DNA from: Rhodobacterales bacterium LSUCC0031
GTDB taxonomy: Bacteria > Pseudomonadota > Alphaproteobacteria > Rhodobacterales > Rhodobacteraceae
DNA length: 64,000 nucleotides
Assembly: GCA_015689735.1 (NCBI GenBank)
Contig: WVSP01000002.1
Location: 310,001-374,000, forward strand
Direction of reading: 5' to 3'
Below the pieces are notes generated by a model. It searched no databases. It was given only the letters and a program-made list of their open reading frames with translations, and was not told where the DNA came from. Within the stretch, counting starts at the first letter, position 1. The number at the start of each line of letters is the position of its first letter. Made by a program: the position numbers and the translations under genes. Below are positions 1 through 7,695 of the stretch, piece by piece.

Positions 1-1
1 A

Positions 2-427
2 GGCAAACGGCTGGTCATCTTCATCGAACAACGTGGCTGCATCTATTGCACGAAAATGCACGAGGAGGTTTGGGTCATCCCCGAGATCCGCGCGATGCTC
101 GAAGATGATTTCTACGTCCTGCGCATCAACATGCATGGCTCAACCGAGGTTACCGATTTCGACGGCGAGATGATGGAAGAGCGCCAGATCGCGCGGCGCT
201 GGCGCAATCTCTTTACACCAACGATCCTGTTCTTCCCCGAAGATGTGCCGGCGGGTGCGACGGGAATCGAGGCCGCCGCCGTTGTCATGCCCGGCGCCTT
301 CGGTCGCTGGACGACCTTCAACATGCTCAACTGGGTCTTGGAAAAGGGCTATGAGGGCGAGGAAGATTTCCAACGATATCATGCCCGTATGTTCGCCCAG
401 CAAGCGGCGGCAGGGGCGGTGGATTGA
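2..427 (+). CDS. soxW: SoxW, thioredoxin-like protein of the sox cluster (5' end missing)
   Basis: The reading frame is open at the left edge of the window, so the start and any signal peptide are missing. About 141 residues remain. A thioredoxin-type CxxC (Cys-Ile-Tyr-Cys) sits about 13 residues into the visible part, followed by Thr-Lys-Met-His, as in thioredoxin-fold proteins that keep partner cysteines reduced in the periplasm. Position directly upstream of soxX matches soxW of Paracoccus pantotrophus, where SoxW works with the membrane protein SoxV in thiol reduction. SoxV and SoxR would be expected to the left, outside the window. The other candidate is SoxS, a related thioredoxin; gene order favours SoxW. 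Confidence 0.8.
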   Translation, partial: GKRLVIFIEQRGCIYCTKMHEEVWVIPEIRAMLEDDFYVLRINMHGSTEVTDFDGEMMEERQIARRWRNLFTPTILFFPEDVPAGATGIEAAAVVMPGAFGRWTTFNMLNWVLEKGYEGEEDFQRYHARMFAQQAAAGAVD

Positions 428-440
428 GCGGCTTAGCGCT

Positions 441-462
441 CACATGCAGAAAATCAAATGTG
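441..462. promoter_or_regulatory. Candidate operator in the soxW-soxX intergenic region
   Basis: The 109-base gap between soxW and soxX holds an inverted repeat CACAT-N12-ATGTG. It is followed by promoter-like sequence (TTGTTGCAAT near 463-472, GGTATACC near 492-499). In Paracoccus the ArsR-type repressor SoxR is known to bind the intergenic regions upstream of soxV and soxX. The arms are short, so assignment to SoxR is an inference from position. Confidence 0.35.
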
Positions 463-536
463 TTGTTGCAATCTTTGCGCGAGTAAGGCTACGGTATACC
501 ACGGCCTACTGACTCGGCCAAAGGGAGGGAATCGAA

Positions 537-1016
537 ATGAAGCGCCAGATCATGCTGGCGGCCGGCCTTGTGCTCGCCGCAACCAGCCTTCAAGCCGATG
601 TCATTGCCCCAAATGACGTGGTGGCCAATGAATACGGTGAAATTGCAGCATCCTTGACGGGCCAGCCCGGCGACCCCAAGCGCGGCGCCGAGATCATGGC
701 CAGCCGGGGTGCCGGAAACTGCCTTGCCTGCCACCAGGTAAGCGCGCTGGACGAATATGCATGGCATGGCGAGGTCGGCCCCTCGCTCGATGGGGTCGGC
801 GCGCGCTGGGACGAGGCCGGTTTGCGCGGGCTGATCGTCAATGCCGACACGATGTTCCCCCAGTCGATCATGCCGTCCTTCTACCGCGTTTCGGGCTATA
901 TTCGACCGGGTGATGCGTTCACCGGCAAAGCAGCGCAAGGCGAACTTTCGCCGCTGCTCGCCGCCCAAGACGTCGAAGACGTTGTTGCCTATTTGATGAC
1001 CCTAACCGACTATTGA
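537..1016 (+). CDS. soxX: SoxX, monoheme c-type cytochrome of the SoxXA complex
   Basis: Periplasmic cytochrome c subunit that, with SoxA, oxidatively couples thiosulfate to the SoxY cysteine and passes the electrons on. The 159-residue product has an N-terminal signal peptide (cleavage probably after Ala20), one heme-binding CLACH motif (Cys62-His66) and a Met112 in a SIMPSFY context as likely axial ligand. This is the usual SoxX layout and length. A good ribosome site (AAAGGGAGG) lies 9 bases before the ATG. It is the first gene of the soxXYZABCDEF run, 40 bases before soxY. Confidence 0.95.
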   Translation: MKRQIMLAAGLVLAATSLQADVIAPNDVVANEYGEIAASLTGQPGDPKRGAEIMASRGAGNCLACHQVSALDEYAWHGEVGPSLDGVGARWDEAGLRGLIVNADTMFPQSIMPSFYRVSGYIRPGDAFTGKAAQGELSPLLAAQDVEDVVAYLMTLTDY

Positions 1017-1056
1017 TGCGGTCGGTTTTCGTTCAAGATTCAAGGAGAATAGTCTC

Positions 1057-1479
1057 ATGACCCAGACCCGCAGGCAATTCGTCGGCAACGGTTTGGCGGT
1101 TGCGGCGGCCTTTTTCGGGCTGCCCCACATCGCCAATGCCGCCACGCTGGAAGAAGCCATCAACGCTTTCACCGGTGGCGCCAGCACCGCGTCCGAGGGC
1201 ATCACCCTGATCGCGCCCGAGATCGCCGAGAATGGCAACACCGTTCCGATCGAGGTCGATGCACCTGGTGCTGCCGCCATTATGCTGGTGGCCGCAGGCA
1301 ACCCCAACCCTGATGTCTGCACCGTGAACTTCGGCCCCGCCGCGGGTTCGCAGATGGTGTCGACCCGCGTGCGGCTCGCCGGTGAGCAAGAGGTGATCGC
1401 CATCGCCCGCATGCCCGATGGCAGCTTCAAGCAAGCGCGTCAGAATGTGCGTGTGACCATCGGCGGCTGCGGCGGCTGA
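1057..1479 (+). CDS. soxY: SoxY, sulfur-carrier subunit of SoxYZ
   Basis: SoxY carries the sulfur intermediates of thiosulfate oxidation on a C-terminal swinging-arm cysteine. The 140-residue protein ends in GGCGG (Cys138), the hallmark that receives the thiosulfate sulfane. The N-terminus has a twin-arginine signal (TRRQFVG, residues 4-10) followed by a hydrophobic segment to about residue 28, consistent with folded export together with SoxZ, which lacks its own signal. A second cysteine (Cys88) lies in the body. SoxZ follows after 26 bases with its own ribosome site (AAGGAG). Confidence 0.97.
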   Translation: MTQTRRQFVGNGLAVAAAFFGLPHIANAATLEEAINAFTGGASTASEGITLIAPEIAENGNTVPIEVDAPGAAAIMLVAAGNPNPDVCTVNFGPAAGSQMVSTRVRLAGEQEVIAIARMPDGSFKQARQNVRVTIGGCGG

Positions 1480-1505
1480 GCCAGACAGGACAAGGAGTAA
1501 AGACA

Positions 1506-1835
1506 ATGGCAGAGAATGTTGTTCCCCGCGTCCGCGTCCCGCGCGATGCAAAAGCTGGCGATAGCGTGTCCGTGCGCACCCTGATCAGCCACCCGATGGA
1601 AAGCGGCATGCGCCGCGGCAGCGATGGCAATCTGGTTCCGCGCCAGATCATCAATCGCTTCACCTGTGCCTTCAACGGCGAGATGGTGATCGATGTCGAG
1701 ATCCATCCCGGCGTCGCGACCAACCCCTATTTCCAATTTGATGCCAAGGTGAACCAAAGCGGCAGCTTTGACTTCACTTGGTATGATGATGACGGGTCTG
1801 TTTACACCGAAACGGCAGAGATCGCGGTCGCCTGA
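1506..1835 (+). CDS. soxZ: SoxZ, partner subunit of the SoxYZ sulfur carrier
   Basis: SoxZ is the small beta-sandwich partner of SoxY; the heterodimer is the platform on which SoxXA, SoxB and SoxCD act. The 109-residue product matches family length, has no signal peptide (it is exported with SoxY through Tat) and shows the family pattern, including an Arg-rich N-terminal half (VPRVRVPRDA, ISHPMESGMRR) and FTWYDDDG near the C-terminus. It lies between soxY and soxA in the standard order. Confidence 0.95.
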   Translation: MAENVVPRVRVPRDAKAGDSVSVRTLISHPMESGMRRGSDGNLVPRQIINRFTCAFNGEMVIDVEIHPGVATNPYFQFDAKVNQSGSFDFTWYDDDGSVYTETAEIAVA

Positions 1836-1884
1836 CGGCCGCGACATCACCAGACCGAGCCGTCGCAAGGGAGGATTGACGACA

Positions 1885-2751
1885 ATGACGAGAAACACGC
1901 TTCTGGGTGGCGTCGCGACGGCAGGGCTTGTCGTCGGGATGGCCGGGATCGGCTTTGCCGATATCCGCACGGGCGACAGCCTCGTGATCAATGGCGAGAT
2001 TGCCATGATCACCGAGGCACCGGCGCCGGAGTTTCTGCAAGACCGCTTCAGCACGATCTATTCGGGCTGGGTCTTCCGTACCGATGAAACCCGCGCAATG
2101 CAGGAAGATGATTTCGACAACCCCGCCATGCTCTATGTCGAGCAGGGCCTGACCGCATTCGAGACCGCGATGGGGACCGAGGGCAAAAGCTGCGCCTCGT
2201 GCCACGAGAACGCCGAAAGCCTTGCCGGCGTGCGCGCCACCTATCCCAAGTGGGACGACGCGCATGGCACGGTGCAGACGGTCGAGATGCAGATCATCGA
2301 ATGCCAGACCGAGCGGATGGGCATGGCCGAGCCTTATGGCTATGACAGCCAGGCCATGCGGAACATGGCTTCGCTCATCGCATCGGTCAGCCGTGGCCAG
2401 ACAGTCAATGTCGCCATCGACGGCCCCGCGGCCGAGACATGGGCGTTGGGTGAAGAGGTCTACTATACCAAGTATGGTCAACTCGAACTCAGCTGTGCGG
2501 ATTGTCATGAAAACAACTATGGCAACCTGATCCGGGCGGACCATTTGAGCCAGGGCCAGATCAACGGCTTTCCGACCTATCGTCTGAAGAACGCCAATGT
2601 GAACTCGGTCCATGGTCGTTTCCGCGGTTGTATCCGGGATACCCGCGCCGAGACCTTCGCCGTGGGTAGCCCCGAATTCGTGGCGCTCGAGCTTTACGTC
2701 GCCTCGCGCGGCAATGGCTTGACGGTCGAAGGGCCGTCGGTGCGCAACTGA
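1885..2751 (+). CDS. soxA: SoxA, diheme c-type cytochrome of the SoxXA complex
   Basis: Catalytic subunit of SoxXA, which forms the SoxY-S-thiosulfonate. The start at 1885 is preferred over an in-frame ATG 117 bases upstream inside soxZ: it has a GGGAGGA ribosome site and begins a clean signal peptide (cleavage after about Ala25). The 288-residue protein has two heme motifs, CASCH (103-107) and CADCH (204-208), so it is the diheme form. Cys140 and Cys249 (in FRGCIRD) are placed as the axial cysteine ligands; the latter corresponds to the active-site cysteine persulfide of known SoxA proteins. Confidence 0.95.
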   Translation: MTRNTLLGGVATAGLVVGMAGIGFADIRTGDSLVINGEIAMITEAPAPEFLQDRFSTIYSGWVFRTDETRAMQEDDFDNPAMLYVEQGLTAFETAMGTEGKSCASCHENAESLAGVRATYPKWDDAHGTVQTVEMQIIECQTERMGMAEPYGYDSQAMRNMASLIASVSRGQTVNVAIDGPAAETWALGEEVYYTKYGQLELSCADCHENNYGNLIRADHLSQGQINGFPTYRLKNANVNSVHGRFRGCIRDTRAETFAVGSPEFVALELYVASRGNGLTVEGPSVRN

Positions 2752-2762
2752 TCCACTCTTGA

Positions 2763-2794
2763 CCCCGTCCCGGATGCTCTCCGGGGCGGGGTTT
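2763..2794 (+). terminator. Terminator-like hairpin between soxA and soxB
   Basis: CCCCGTCCCGG (2763-2773) can pair with CCGGGGCGGGG (2781-2791) through an 11-bp stem with one G-U pair and a 7-base loop, followed by only three T residues. It lies inside the sox operon, so it is more likely a partial terminator or an mRNA-stabilising stem-loop than the operon end. soxB starts 46 bases further on behind an AT-richer leader. Confidence 0.5.
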
Positions 2795-2839
2795 GCGCAA
2801 ACACATTCAGTTTTTGGAATAACATAGGGGATTGCAGCC

Positions 2840-4534
2840 ATGATTTCGCGCCGCCATTTCGTGCAAGCCGCCTTGGCAACATCGGCCCTTTACGGGGCGT
2901 CGGGCTTTGGCAATTGGGCGCGTTTGGCCGCGCAGCAGACGCTTGGCCAAAATGACCTGATCGGCACGGGCGGGCCGGGCAATGTGACGCTGATCCATAT
3001 CACCGACATGCATGCGCAAACCCAGCCGATCTATTTCCGCGAGCCGGAATTCAACATCGGTGTGGGCATCCATGCAGGCCAGCCGCCGCATCTGGTGGGA
3101 GCGGAGTTCCGCGCGCGTTTCGGCATCACCCAAGGTTCGGCGATGGATTACGCGCTGACCTACAGCGATTTCGAGGCGATGGCGCGTGGCTATGGCCGGA
3201 TGGGCGGGCTTGACCGCATCTCGACCGTGGTCAAGGCAATCCGCGCGCAAGCCCCGCATGCGCTGCTGCTCGATGGTGGTGACACATGGCAGGGCTCGCT
3301 GCCCAGCTTGCGCACCCGTGGCATGGACATGGTCACGCTGATGAACGCGCTCGGCGTTGATGCGATGACCTCGCATTGGGAATTCACGCTCGGCTCCGAC
3401 CGGGTGAACGAATTGCTCGAAAACCATGTCAACCCCGCCTTCCTCGGCGCCAACATCTTCGACGTGGAATGGGATGAGCCGGTTTATGACGACTACAAGA
3501 TCTTCGAGCGCAACGGCACCGCCATCGGTGTGATCGGTCAGGCCTTTCCCTATATGCCCATCGCCAACCCCGGTTGGATGTTCCCCGAGTTGAGTTTCGG
3601 TTTGCGCCGCGATCGGATCGCCGAGGTGGTGCAGGAGGTGCGTGACGCGGGCGCCGAGGTCGTTGTCCTTCTCTCCCACAACGGTTTCGACGTGGATCGC
3701 CAGTTTGCCCGCGGCATTCCGGGCATCGACGTGATCCTCACGGGCCACACCCATGATGCGCTGCCCGAAGCCATACAGGTGGGCAACACCTTCCTGATCG
3801 CATCGGGCAGCCATGGTAAATTCGTCAGCCGAGTCGATCTGGAGGTCGAGAACGGCGCGATGAAGGGCATCAGCCACCGCTTGATCCCGATCTTCTCGGA
3901 TGTGATCGCCCCCGACCCCGAGATGGCGGCGCTGGTCGATGAAACGCGCGCGCCCTTCGCCGACGAGATGTCCGAGGTGATCGGGCAGTCGGGATCGCTC
4001 TTGTTCCGGCGCGGCAATTTCAACGGCACATGGGATGATGTGATTTGCGATGCGCTGATTTCCCAGCGCGACGCGCAGATCGCGCTTTCGCCTGGCTTCC
4101 GCTGGGGCGCGGCTGTTCTGCCCGGTCAGGACATCACGCGCGAGGATATCTACAACGTCACCGCCATGACCTATCCCAATGCCTACCGCATGGAGATGTC
4201 GGGCGCGACGCTGCATACGATCATGGAAGATGTGGCCGCCAACATCTTCAACCCCGATGCTTATTACCAACAGGGCGGCGACATGGTGCGCGTGGGTGGC
4301 CTTGGCTACCGCATCGACACCATGCAACCACAAGGCAGCCGGATCACCGAAATGACGCTGCTCTCGACCGGCGAAAGGCTGGTGGCCGATCAGAACTACG
4401 TCGTGGCCGGATGGGCCAGCGTGAACGAAGGCACCGAAGGCCCGCCGATCTGGGATGTGGTCGAAAACCATATCCGCGCCCAAGGCACCATTACCCTTGA
4501 ACCCAATAACACCGTCGATGTGGTGGGCGGCTGA
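2840..4534 (+). CDS. soxB: SoxB, di-manganese S-sulfosulfanyl-L-cysteine sulfohydrolase
   Basis: SoxB hydrolyses the sulfone group from the SoxY-bound intermediate to release sulfate in the periplasm. The 564-residue protein belongs to the metallophosphatase/5'-nucleotidase superfamily. It has a Tat signal (SRRHFVQ, residues 3-9) and metal-binding motifs HITDMHA (53-59), GGDTWQGS (146-153), SHNGFDVD (279-286) and GHTHD (302-306). SHWEFT (178-183) replaces the GNHE motif of nucleotidases and is typical of SoxB. The predicted cofactor is two Mn(II), from family knowledge. Confidence 0.97.
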   Translation: MISRRHFVQAALATSALYGASGFGNWARLAAQQTLGQNDLIGTGGPGNVTLIHITDMHAQTQPIYFREPEFNIGVGIHAGQPPHLVGAEFRARFGITQGSAMDYALTYSDFEAMARGYGRMGGLDRISTVVKAIRAQAPHALLLDGGDTWQGSLPSLRTRGMDMVTLMNALGVDAMTSHWEFTLGSDRVNELLENHVNPAFLGANIFDVEWDEPVYDDYKIFERNGTAIGVIGQAFPYMPIANPGWMFPELSFGLRRDRIAEVVQEVRDAGAEVVVLLSHNGFDVDRQFARGIPGIDVILTGHTHDALPEAIQVGNTFLIASGSHGKFVSRVDLEVENGAMKGISHRLIPIFSDVIAPDPEMAALVDETRAPFADEMSEVIGQSGSLLFRRGNFNGTWDDVICDALISQRDAQIALSPGFRWGAAVLPGQDITREDIYNVTAMTYPNAYRMEMSGATLHTIMEDVAANIFNPDAYYQQGGDMVRVGGLGYRIDTMQPQGSRITEMTLLSTGERLVADQNYVVAGWASVNEGTEGPPIWDVVENHIRAQGTITLEPNNTVDVVGG

Positions 4535-4571
4535 AGCTGCTGACCGAACCGAACCAGAGAGGTATCGCAAC

Positions 4572-5846
4572 ATGACCGACACCCCCGAATACAGTCCTTC
4601 GCGTCGCCGGTTTCTGGCCGGTGCCGCCGTTGCCACGGGTGCAGCCGCGACCGGCACGCTCGTGCATGCACAGGCCGCAGGCCCCGACCCGCTGATCACC
4701 GAATTGCAGCCTTGGCAGCAATATCTCGGCGATGGCGTCGATGCGCGGCCCTATGGCGTGCCGTCGCGCCACGAGGCGCATGTGGTCCGCCGCAACGTGC
4801 CATGGCTGACCGCCGACAGCGTAAGCTCCGTCAACTTCACGCCGCTCCACGAGCTTGAGGGGATCATCACCCCCAACGGGCTGTGCTTCGAGCGGCACCA
4901 TTCGGGCATCGCTGATATCGCGTGGGGCGATCACCGCTTGATGATCAACGGTTTGGTTGACACCCAGATGGTGTTTACCATGGACGATCTGATGCGCTTC
5001 CCGCGCGAGAACCGTGTCTATTTCCTCGAATGTGCGGCCAATACCGGCATGGAATGGCGTGGTGCGCAGCTGAATGGCTGCCAGTTCACCCATGGGATGA
5101 TCCATAACGTCGTTTATACTGGCGTGCCTTTACGGCTGCTTCTGGAAGAGGCGGGGCTCAAGACATCCGGCACATGGCTTTTGGCCGAAGGGGCCGATGC
5201 CTCGGGCATGACGCGCTCGATCCCGATCGAGAAGGCGCTCGATGACTGCATGATCGCCACCCATATGAATGGCGAGCGCCTCCGCCCCGAACAGGGCTAT
5301 CCGCTTCGCCTCGTCGTGCCGGGTTGGGAAGGCAACATGTGGGTCAAGTGGCTCCGCCGCCTCGAGATCGGCGATGCGCCGTGGCACCACCGCGAGGAGA
5401 CCTCGAAATACACCGACCTGTTGGGCGATGGGCAAGCGCGCCGCTTCACCTGGGAGATGGACGCCAAATCCGTCATCACCAATCCCAGCCCGCAGGCGCC
5501 GATCACCCACGGCCCCGGACCGACGGTTCTGACTGGTGTCGCATGGTCGGGCCGCGGCACCATCCCGCGCGTCGATGTCACCATCGACGGTGGCATCACC
5601 TGGCATCAGGCGCGCATGTCTGGCCCCAGCTTGGACAAGTCGATGCATCGTTTCTACTACGAATTCGACTGGGATGGCCGTCCGCTGCTTCTGCAAAGCC
5701 GGGCGCATGACTCGACGGGTTATGTGCAACCCACCAAGGAACAACTGCGCGCCGTGCGCGGGTTCAATTCGATCTACCACAATAACGGCATCCAGACATG
5801 GGCCGTGAATGAAGCAGGCGAGGCAGAAAATGTCGAAATCGGCTAA
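4572..5846 (+). CDS. soxC: SoxC, molybdenum subunit of sulfane dehydrogenase
   Basis: SoxC, of the sulfite oxidase family, binds the molybdenum cofactor and with SoxD oxidises the sulfane sulfur left on SoxY, releasing six electrons. The chosen ATG follows CCAGAGAGGT and opens a Tat signal (SRRRFLAG, 10-17), giving 424 residues. An in-frame ATG inside soxB is ignored. FLECAANTG (151-159) contains Cys154, the expected Mo ligand. The C-terminal third carries the Mo-co oxidoreductase dimerisation domain. Presence of soxCD implies complete oxidation to sulfate rather than sulfur-globule formation. Confidence 0.96.
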   Translation: MTDTPEYSPSRRRFLAGAAVATGAAATGTLVHAQAAGPDPLITELQPWQQYLGDGVDARPYGVPSRHEAHVVRRNVPWLTADSVSSVNFTPLHELEGIITPNGLCFERHHSGIADIAWGDHRLMINGLVDTQMVFTMDDLMRFPRENRVYFLECAANTGMEWRGAQLNGCQFTHGMIHNVVYTGVPLRLLLEEAGLKTSGTWLLAEGADASGMTRSIPIEKALDDCMIATHMNGERLRPEQGYPLRLVVPGWEGNMWVKWLRRLEIGDAPWHHREETSKYTDLLGDGQARRFTWEMDAKSVITNPSPQAPITHGPGPTVLTGVAWSGRGTIPRVDVTIDGGITWHQARMSGPSLDKSMHRFYYEFDWDGRPLLLQSRAHDSTGYVQPTKEQLRAVRGFNSIYHNNGIQTWAVNEAGEAENVEIG

Positions 5847-6921
5847 GATGATGAAAACGATAACGCTGTCCACAGCACTTGTCGCGCTTGGTGCAAGTCT
5901 CGCCTTGGCCGAAACGCCCGCCCCCTCACGCGAGGGCGGCTTTGGACTGGGGCGCGCAGCTTTGCCCGAGGAGGTCGCAGCGTGGGATATCGATATTCGC
6001 CCTGATGGCCTTGGCCTGCCGGTAGGATCGGGCGATGTCTATACCGGCGAGGAACTTTATATCGACAATTGCGCGGCCTGCCATGGCGATTTCGGCGAGG
6101 CGGTTGGCCGTTGGCCGGTGCTGGCGGGCGGCTATGGCACGCTTGACGGCGAAGACCCGCACAAGACGATCGGCTCCTACTGGCCCTACCTGTCAACCGT
6201 GTGGGATTATGTCCACCGTGCTATGCCGTACGGCGCAGCACAGTCGCTCAGCGATGACGATGTCTATGCCATCACCGCCTATTTGATGTATCTCAATGAC
6301 ATGGTGGATGATGATTTCACCTTGTCCAACGAGAACTTCCTGGAAGTGCCGATGGACAACCAGCAGGCCTTCTTCATGGATAACCGGGCCGAGACCGAAT
6401 ACGCAGTCTTTATCGGCGAGCCGTGTATGACCAACTGTGCAACCAGCGTGTCGATTACGGCGCGGGCAACCGTTCTGTCGGTGACGCCTGAGACCGAAGG
6501 CGGCGCTGCCGCTGCGACTCCAGCCGTGGCCGAGGCAGCGGCGCCCGCCGCCACCGCCGTGGTCGAGGCCGCAGCCCCCGCAGGCCCCGATCCGGCATTG
6601 GTCGCCGCAGGCGAGGGGTTGTTCCGTCAATGCGCGTCGTGCCACCAGATCGGTGAGGGCGCTGTCAATCGCACCGGCCCCCAACTCAACAACACCTTTG
6701 GCGCGCCTGTTGCCAGCCACGAGGGCTTTCGCTATTCACCCGCGCTGCAACAAGCAGGTGAAAGCGGCATGATCTGGACCGAGGAAACCTTGACGGCATT
6801 CTTGCTCGATCCGCGCGGCTATATTCAAGGTAACCGTATGGCCTTCCGTGGCCTGCGCTCCGAGGAAGACGCCGCCGCCATGGTCGCCTATATCCGGGCG
6901 GCCGGGGGTGAGGCAAAATGA
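5830..6921 (+). CDS. soxD: SoxD, diheme cytochrome subunit of sulfane dehydrogenase
   Basis: Electron-accepting partner of SoxC. I place the start at 5830, inside the end of soxC (17-base overlap), because AGGCGAGG lies 6-13 bases upstream; later ATGs at 5848 and 5851 lack a ribosome site. The 363-residue product has a signal peptide (to about residue 28), a first heme domain with CAACH (81-85), a 35-residue Ala/Pro-rich linker (about 225-258) and a second heme domain with CASCH (268-272) and likely ligand Met337. Two cytochrome domains are as known for SoxD. Confidence 0.93.
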   Translation: MSKSAKMMKTITLSTALVALGASLALAETPAPSREGGFGLGRAALPEEVAAWDIDIRPDGLGLPVGSGDVYTGEELYIDNCAACHGDFGEAVGRWPVLAGGYGTLDGEDPHKTIGSYWPYLSTVWDYVHRAMPYGAAQSLSDDDVYAITAYLMYLNDMVDDDFTLSNENFLEVPMDNQQAFFMDNRAETEYAVFIGEPCMTNCATSVSITARATVLSVTPETEGGAAAATPAVAEAAAPAATAVVEAAAPAGPDPALVAAGEGLFRQCASCHQIGEGAVNRTGPQLNNTFGAPVASHEGFRYSPALQQAGESGMIWTEETLTAFLLDPRGYIQGNRMAFRGLRSEEDAAAMVAYIRAAGGEAK

Positions 6922-7616
6922 GATCAGCGCGCGCAATCATCGGCGCGCTGGTTCTGGCGGCTTCGGCGGCAACGTCCTCCCCGTTGCTGGCCGAAGGTGA
7001 CCCGGCACAAGGCGACGTGCTCTATCGCCCGTGCCGGGCATGCCACATGATCGGGGATGGGGCTGTGCACCGTGTCGGCCCCCATCTCAACGGAATCGTC
7101 GATCGCGTGATCGGTGCCGTGCCGGGTTATGAGTTCTCGGACGCCTTGGCCAAGGCCGGGGCCGAGGGGCGCGTCTGGGACGAAGCCGCGCTCGACCGCT
7201 TTCTGGCCGATCCGCGCGGGTATTTCCCCGGCACGCGTATGGTGTTTCGCGGTATCCGCACGGAACAGGATCGCCTTGACCTGATCGCCTATATGCTCGC
7301 CGAAGGTGGGCGCAGCGACGGCGCGCCGATGGATACCGCCGATATCGCCGTGGACCCCGAAGTGGCCACTATTCTCGCCATCGCAGGCGACGTGCCTTAT
7401 GGCGAATATCTCTCGTCAGAATGTACCGCCTGCCACCGCGACAGCGGCGGCTCGGATATCCCGACGATCAGGGGCCTGGCCCCCTCGGCGTTTATCGCGG
7501 GTATGGTTGATTATCGCAATGGAACACGCGAACATCAGGTCATGAATACCGTGGCACGCAGGCTTGGCGATGAAGAACTGGCCGCGCTCGCTGCGTATTT
7601 CGCGAACGCCGATTGA
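6918..7616 (+). CDS. soxE: SoxE, periplasmic diheme cytochrome c
   Basis: A 232-residue exported protein (signal peptide to about residue 25) with two heme motifs, CRACH (39-43) and CTACH (169-173). Its start overlaps the soxD stop by four bases (ATGA), implying translational coupling. Size, diheme content and position before the flavoprotein gene match SoxE of Paracoccus, proposed partner of SoxF and similar to the cytochrome subunit of sulfide dehydrogenase. The N-terminal domain resembles the C-terminal domain of SoxD (shared motifs GAVxRxGPxLN, LxDPRGY, FRGxR), suggesting a duplication. Confidence 0.88.
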   Translation: MRSARAIIGALVLAASAATSSPLLAEGDPAQGDVLYRPCRACHMIGDGAVHRVGPHLNGIVDRVIGAVPGYEFSDALAKAGAEGRVWDEAALDRFLADPRGYFPGTRMVFRGIRTEQDRLDLIAYMLAEGGRSDGAPMDTADIAVDPEVATILAIAGDVPYGEYLSSECTACHRDSGGSDIPTIRGLAPSAFIAGMVDYRNGTREHQVMNTVARRLGDEELAALAAYFANAD

Positions 7617-7622
7617 CTGATC

Positions 7623-7673
7623 GGCGGGGATGGGAAGGCGCCACCAGACCGGCGCCGCAAGGAGAGCCCCGCC
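7623..7673. repeat. Nested inverted repeats between soxE and soxF
   Basis: In the 79-base soxE-soxF gap, GGCGGGG (7623-7629) pairs with CCCCGCC (7667-7673). Inside them GGCGCC (7637-7642) pairs with GGCGCC (7651-7656). A further small GCCCC/GGGGC stem follows. The leader just upstream of soxF is therefore highly structured. There is no T-run, so RNA processing or stability is likelier than termination. Confidence 0.45.
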
Positions 7674-7695
7674 AAGGGGCGGAAAGGGAGAAACA

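Noticed and set aside
2763-2794. Hairpin after soxA as the end of the sox operon
   Set aside because: Only three T residues follow the stem and the sox order continues unbroken, so full termination is unlikely; kept as a partial terminator or stabiliser.
1774-4699. Two long minus-strand open frames of 355 and 630 codons opposite soxA and soxB
   Set aside because: They lie antisense to well-supported sox genes, have no recognisable domains and follow from codon bias in GC-rich DNA.
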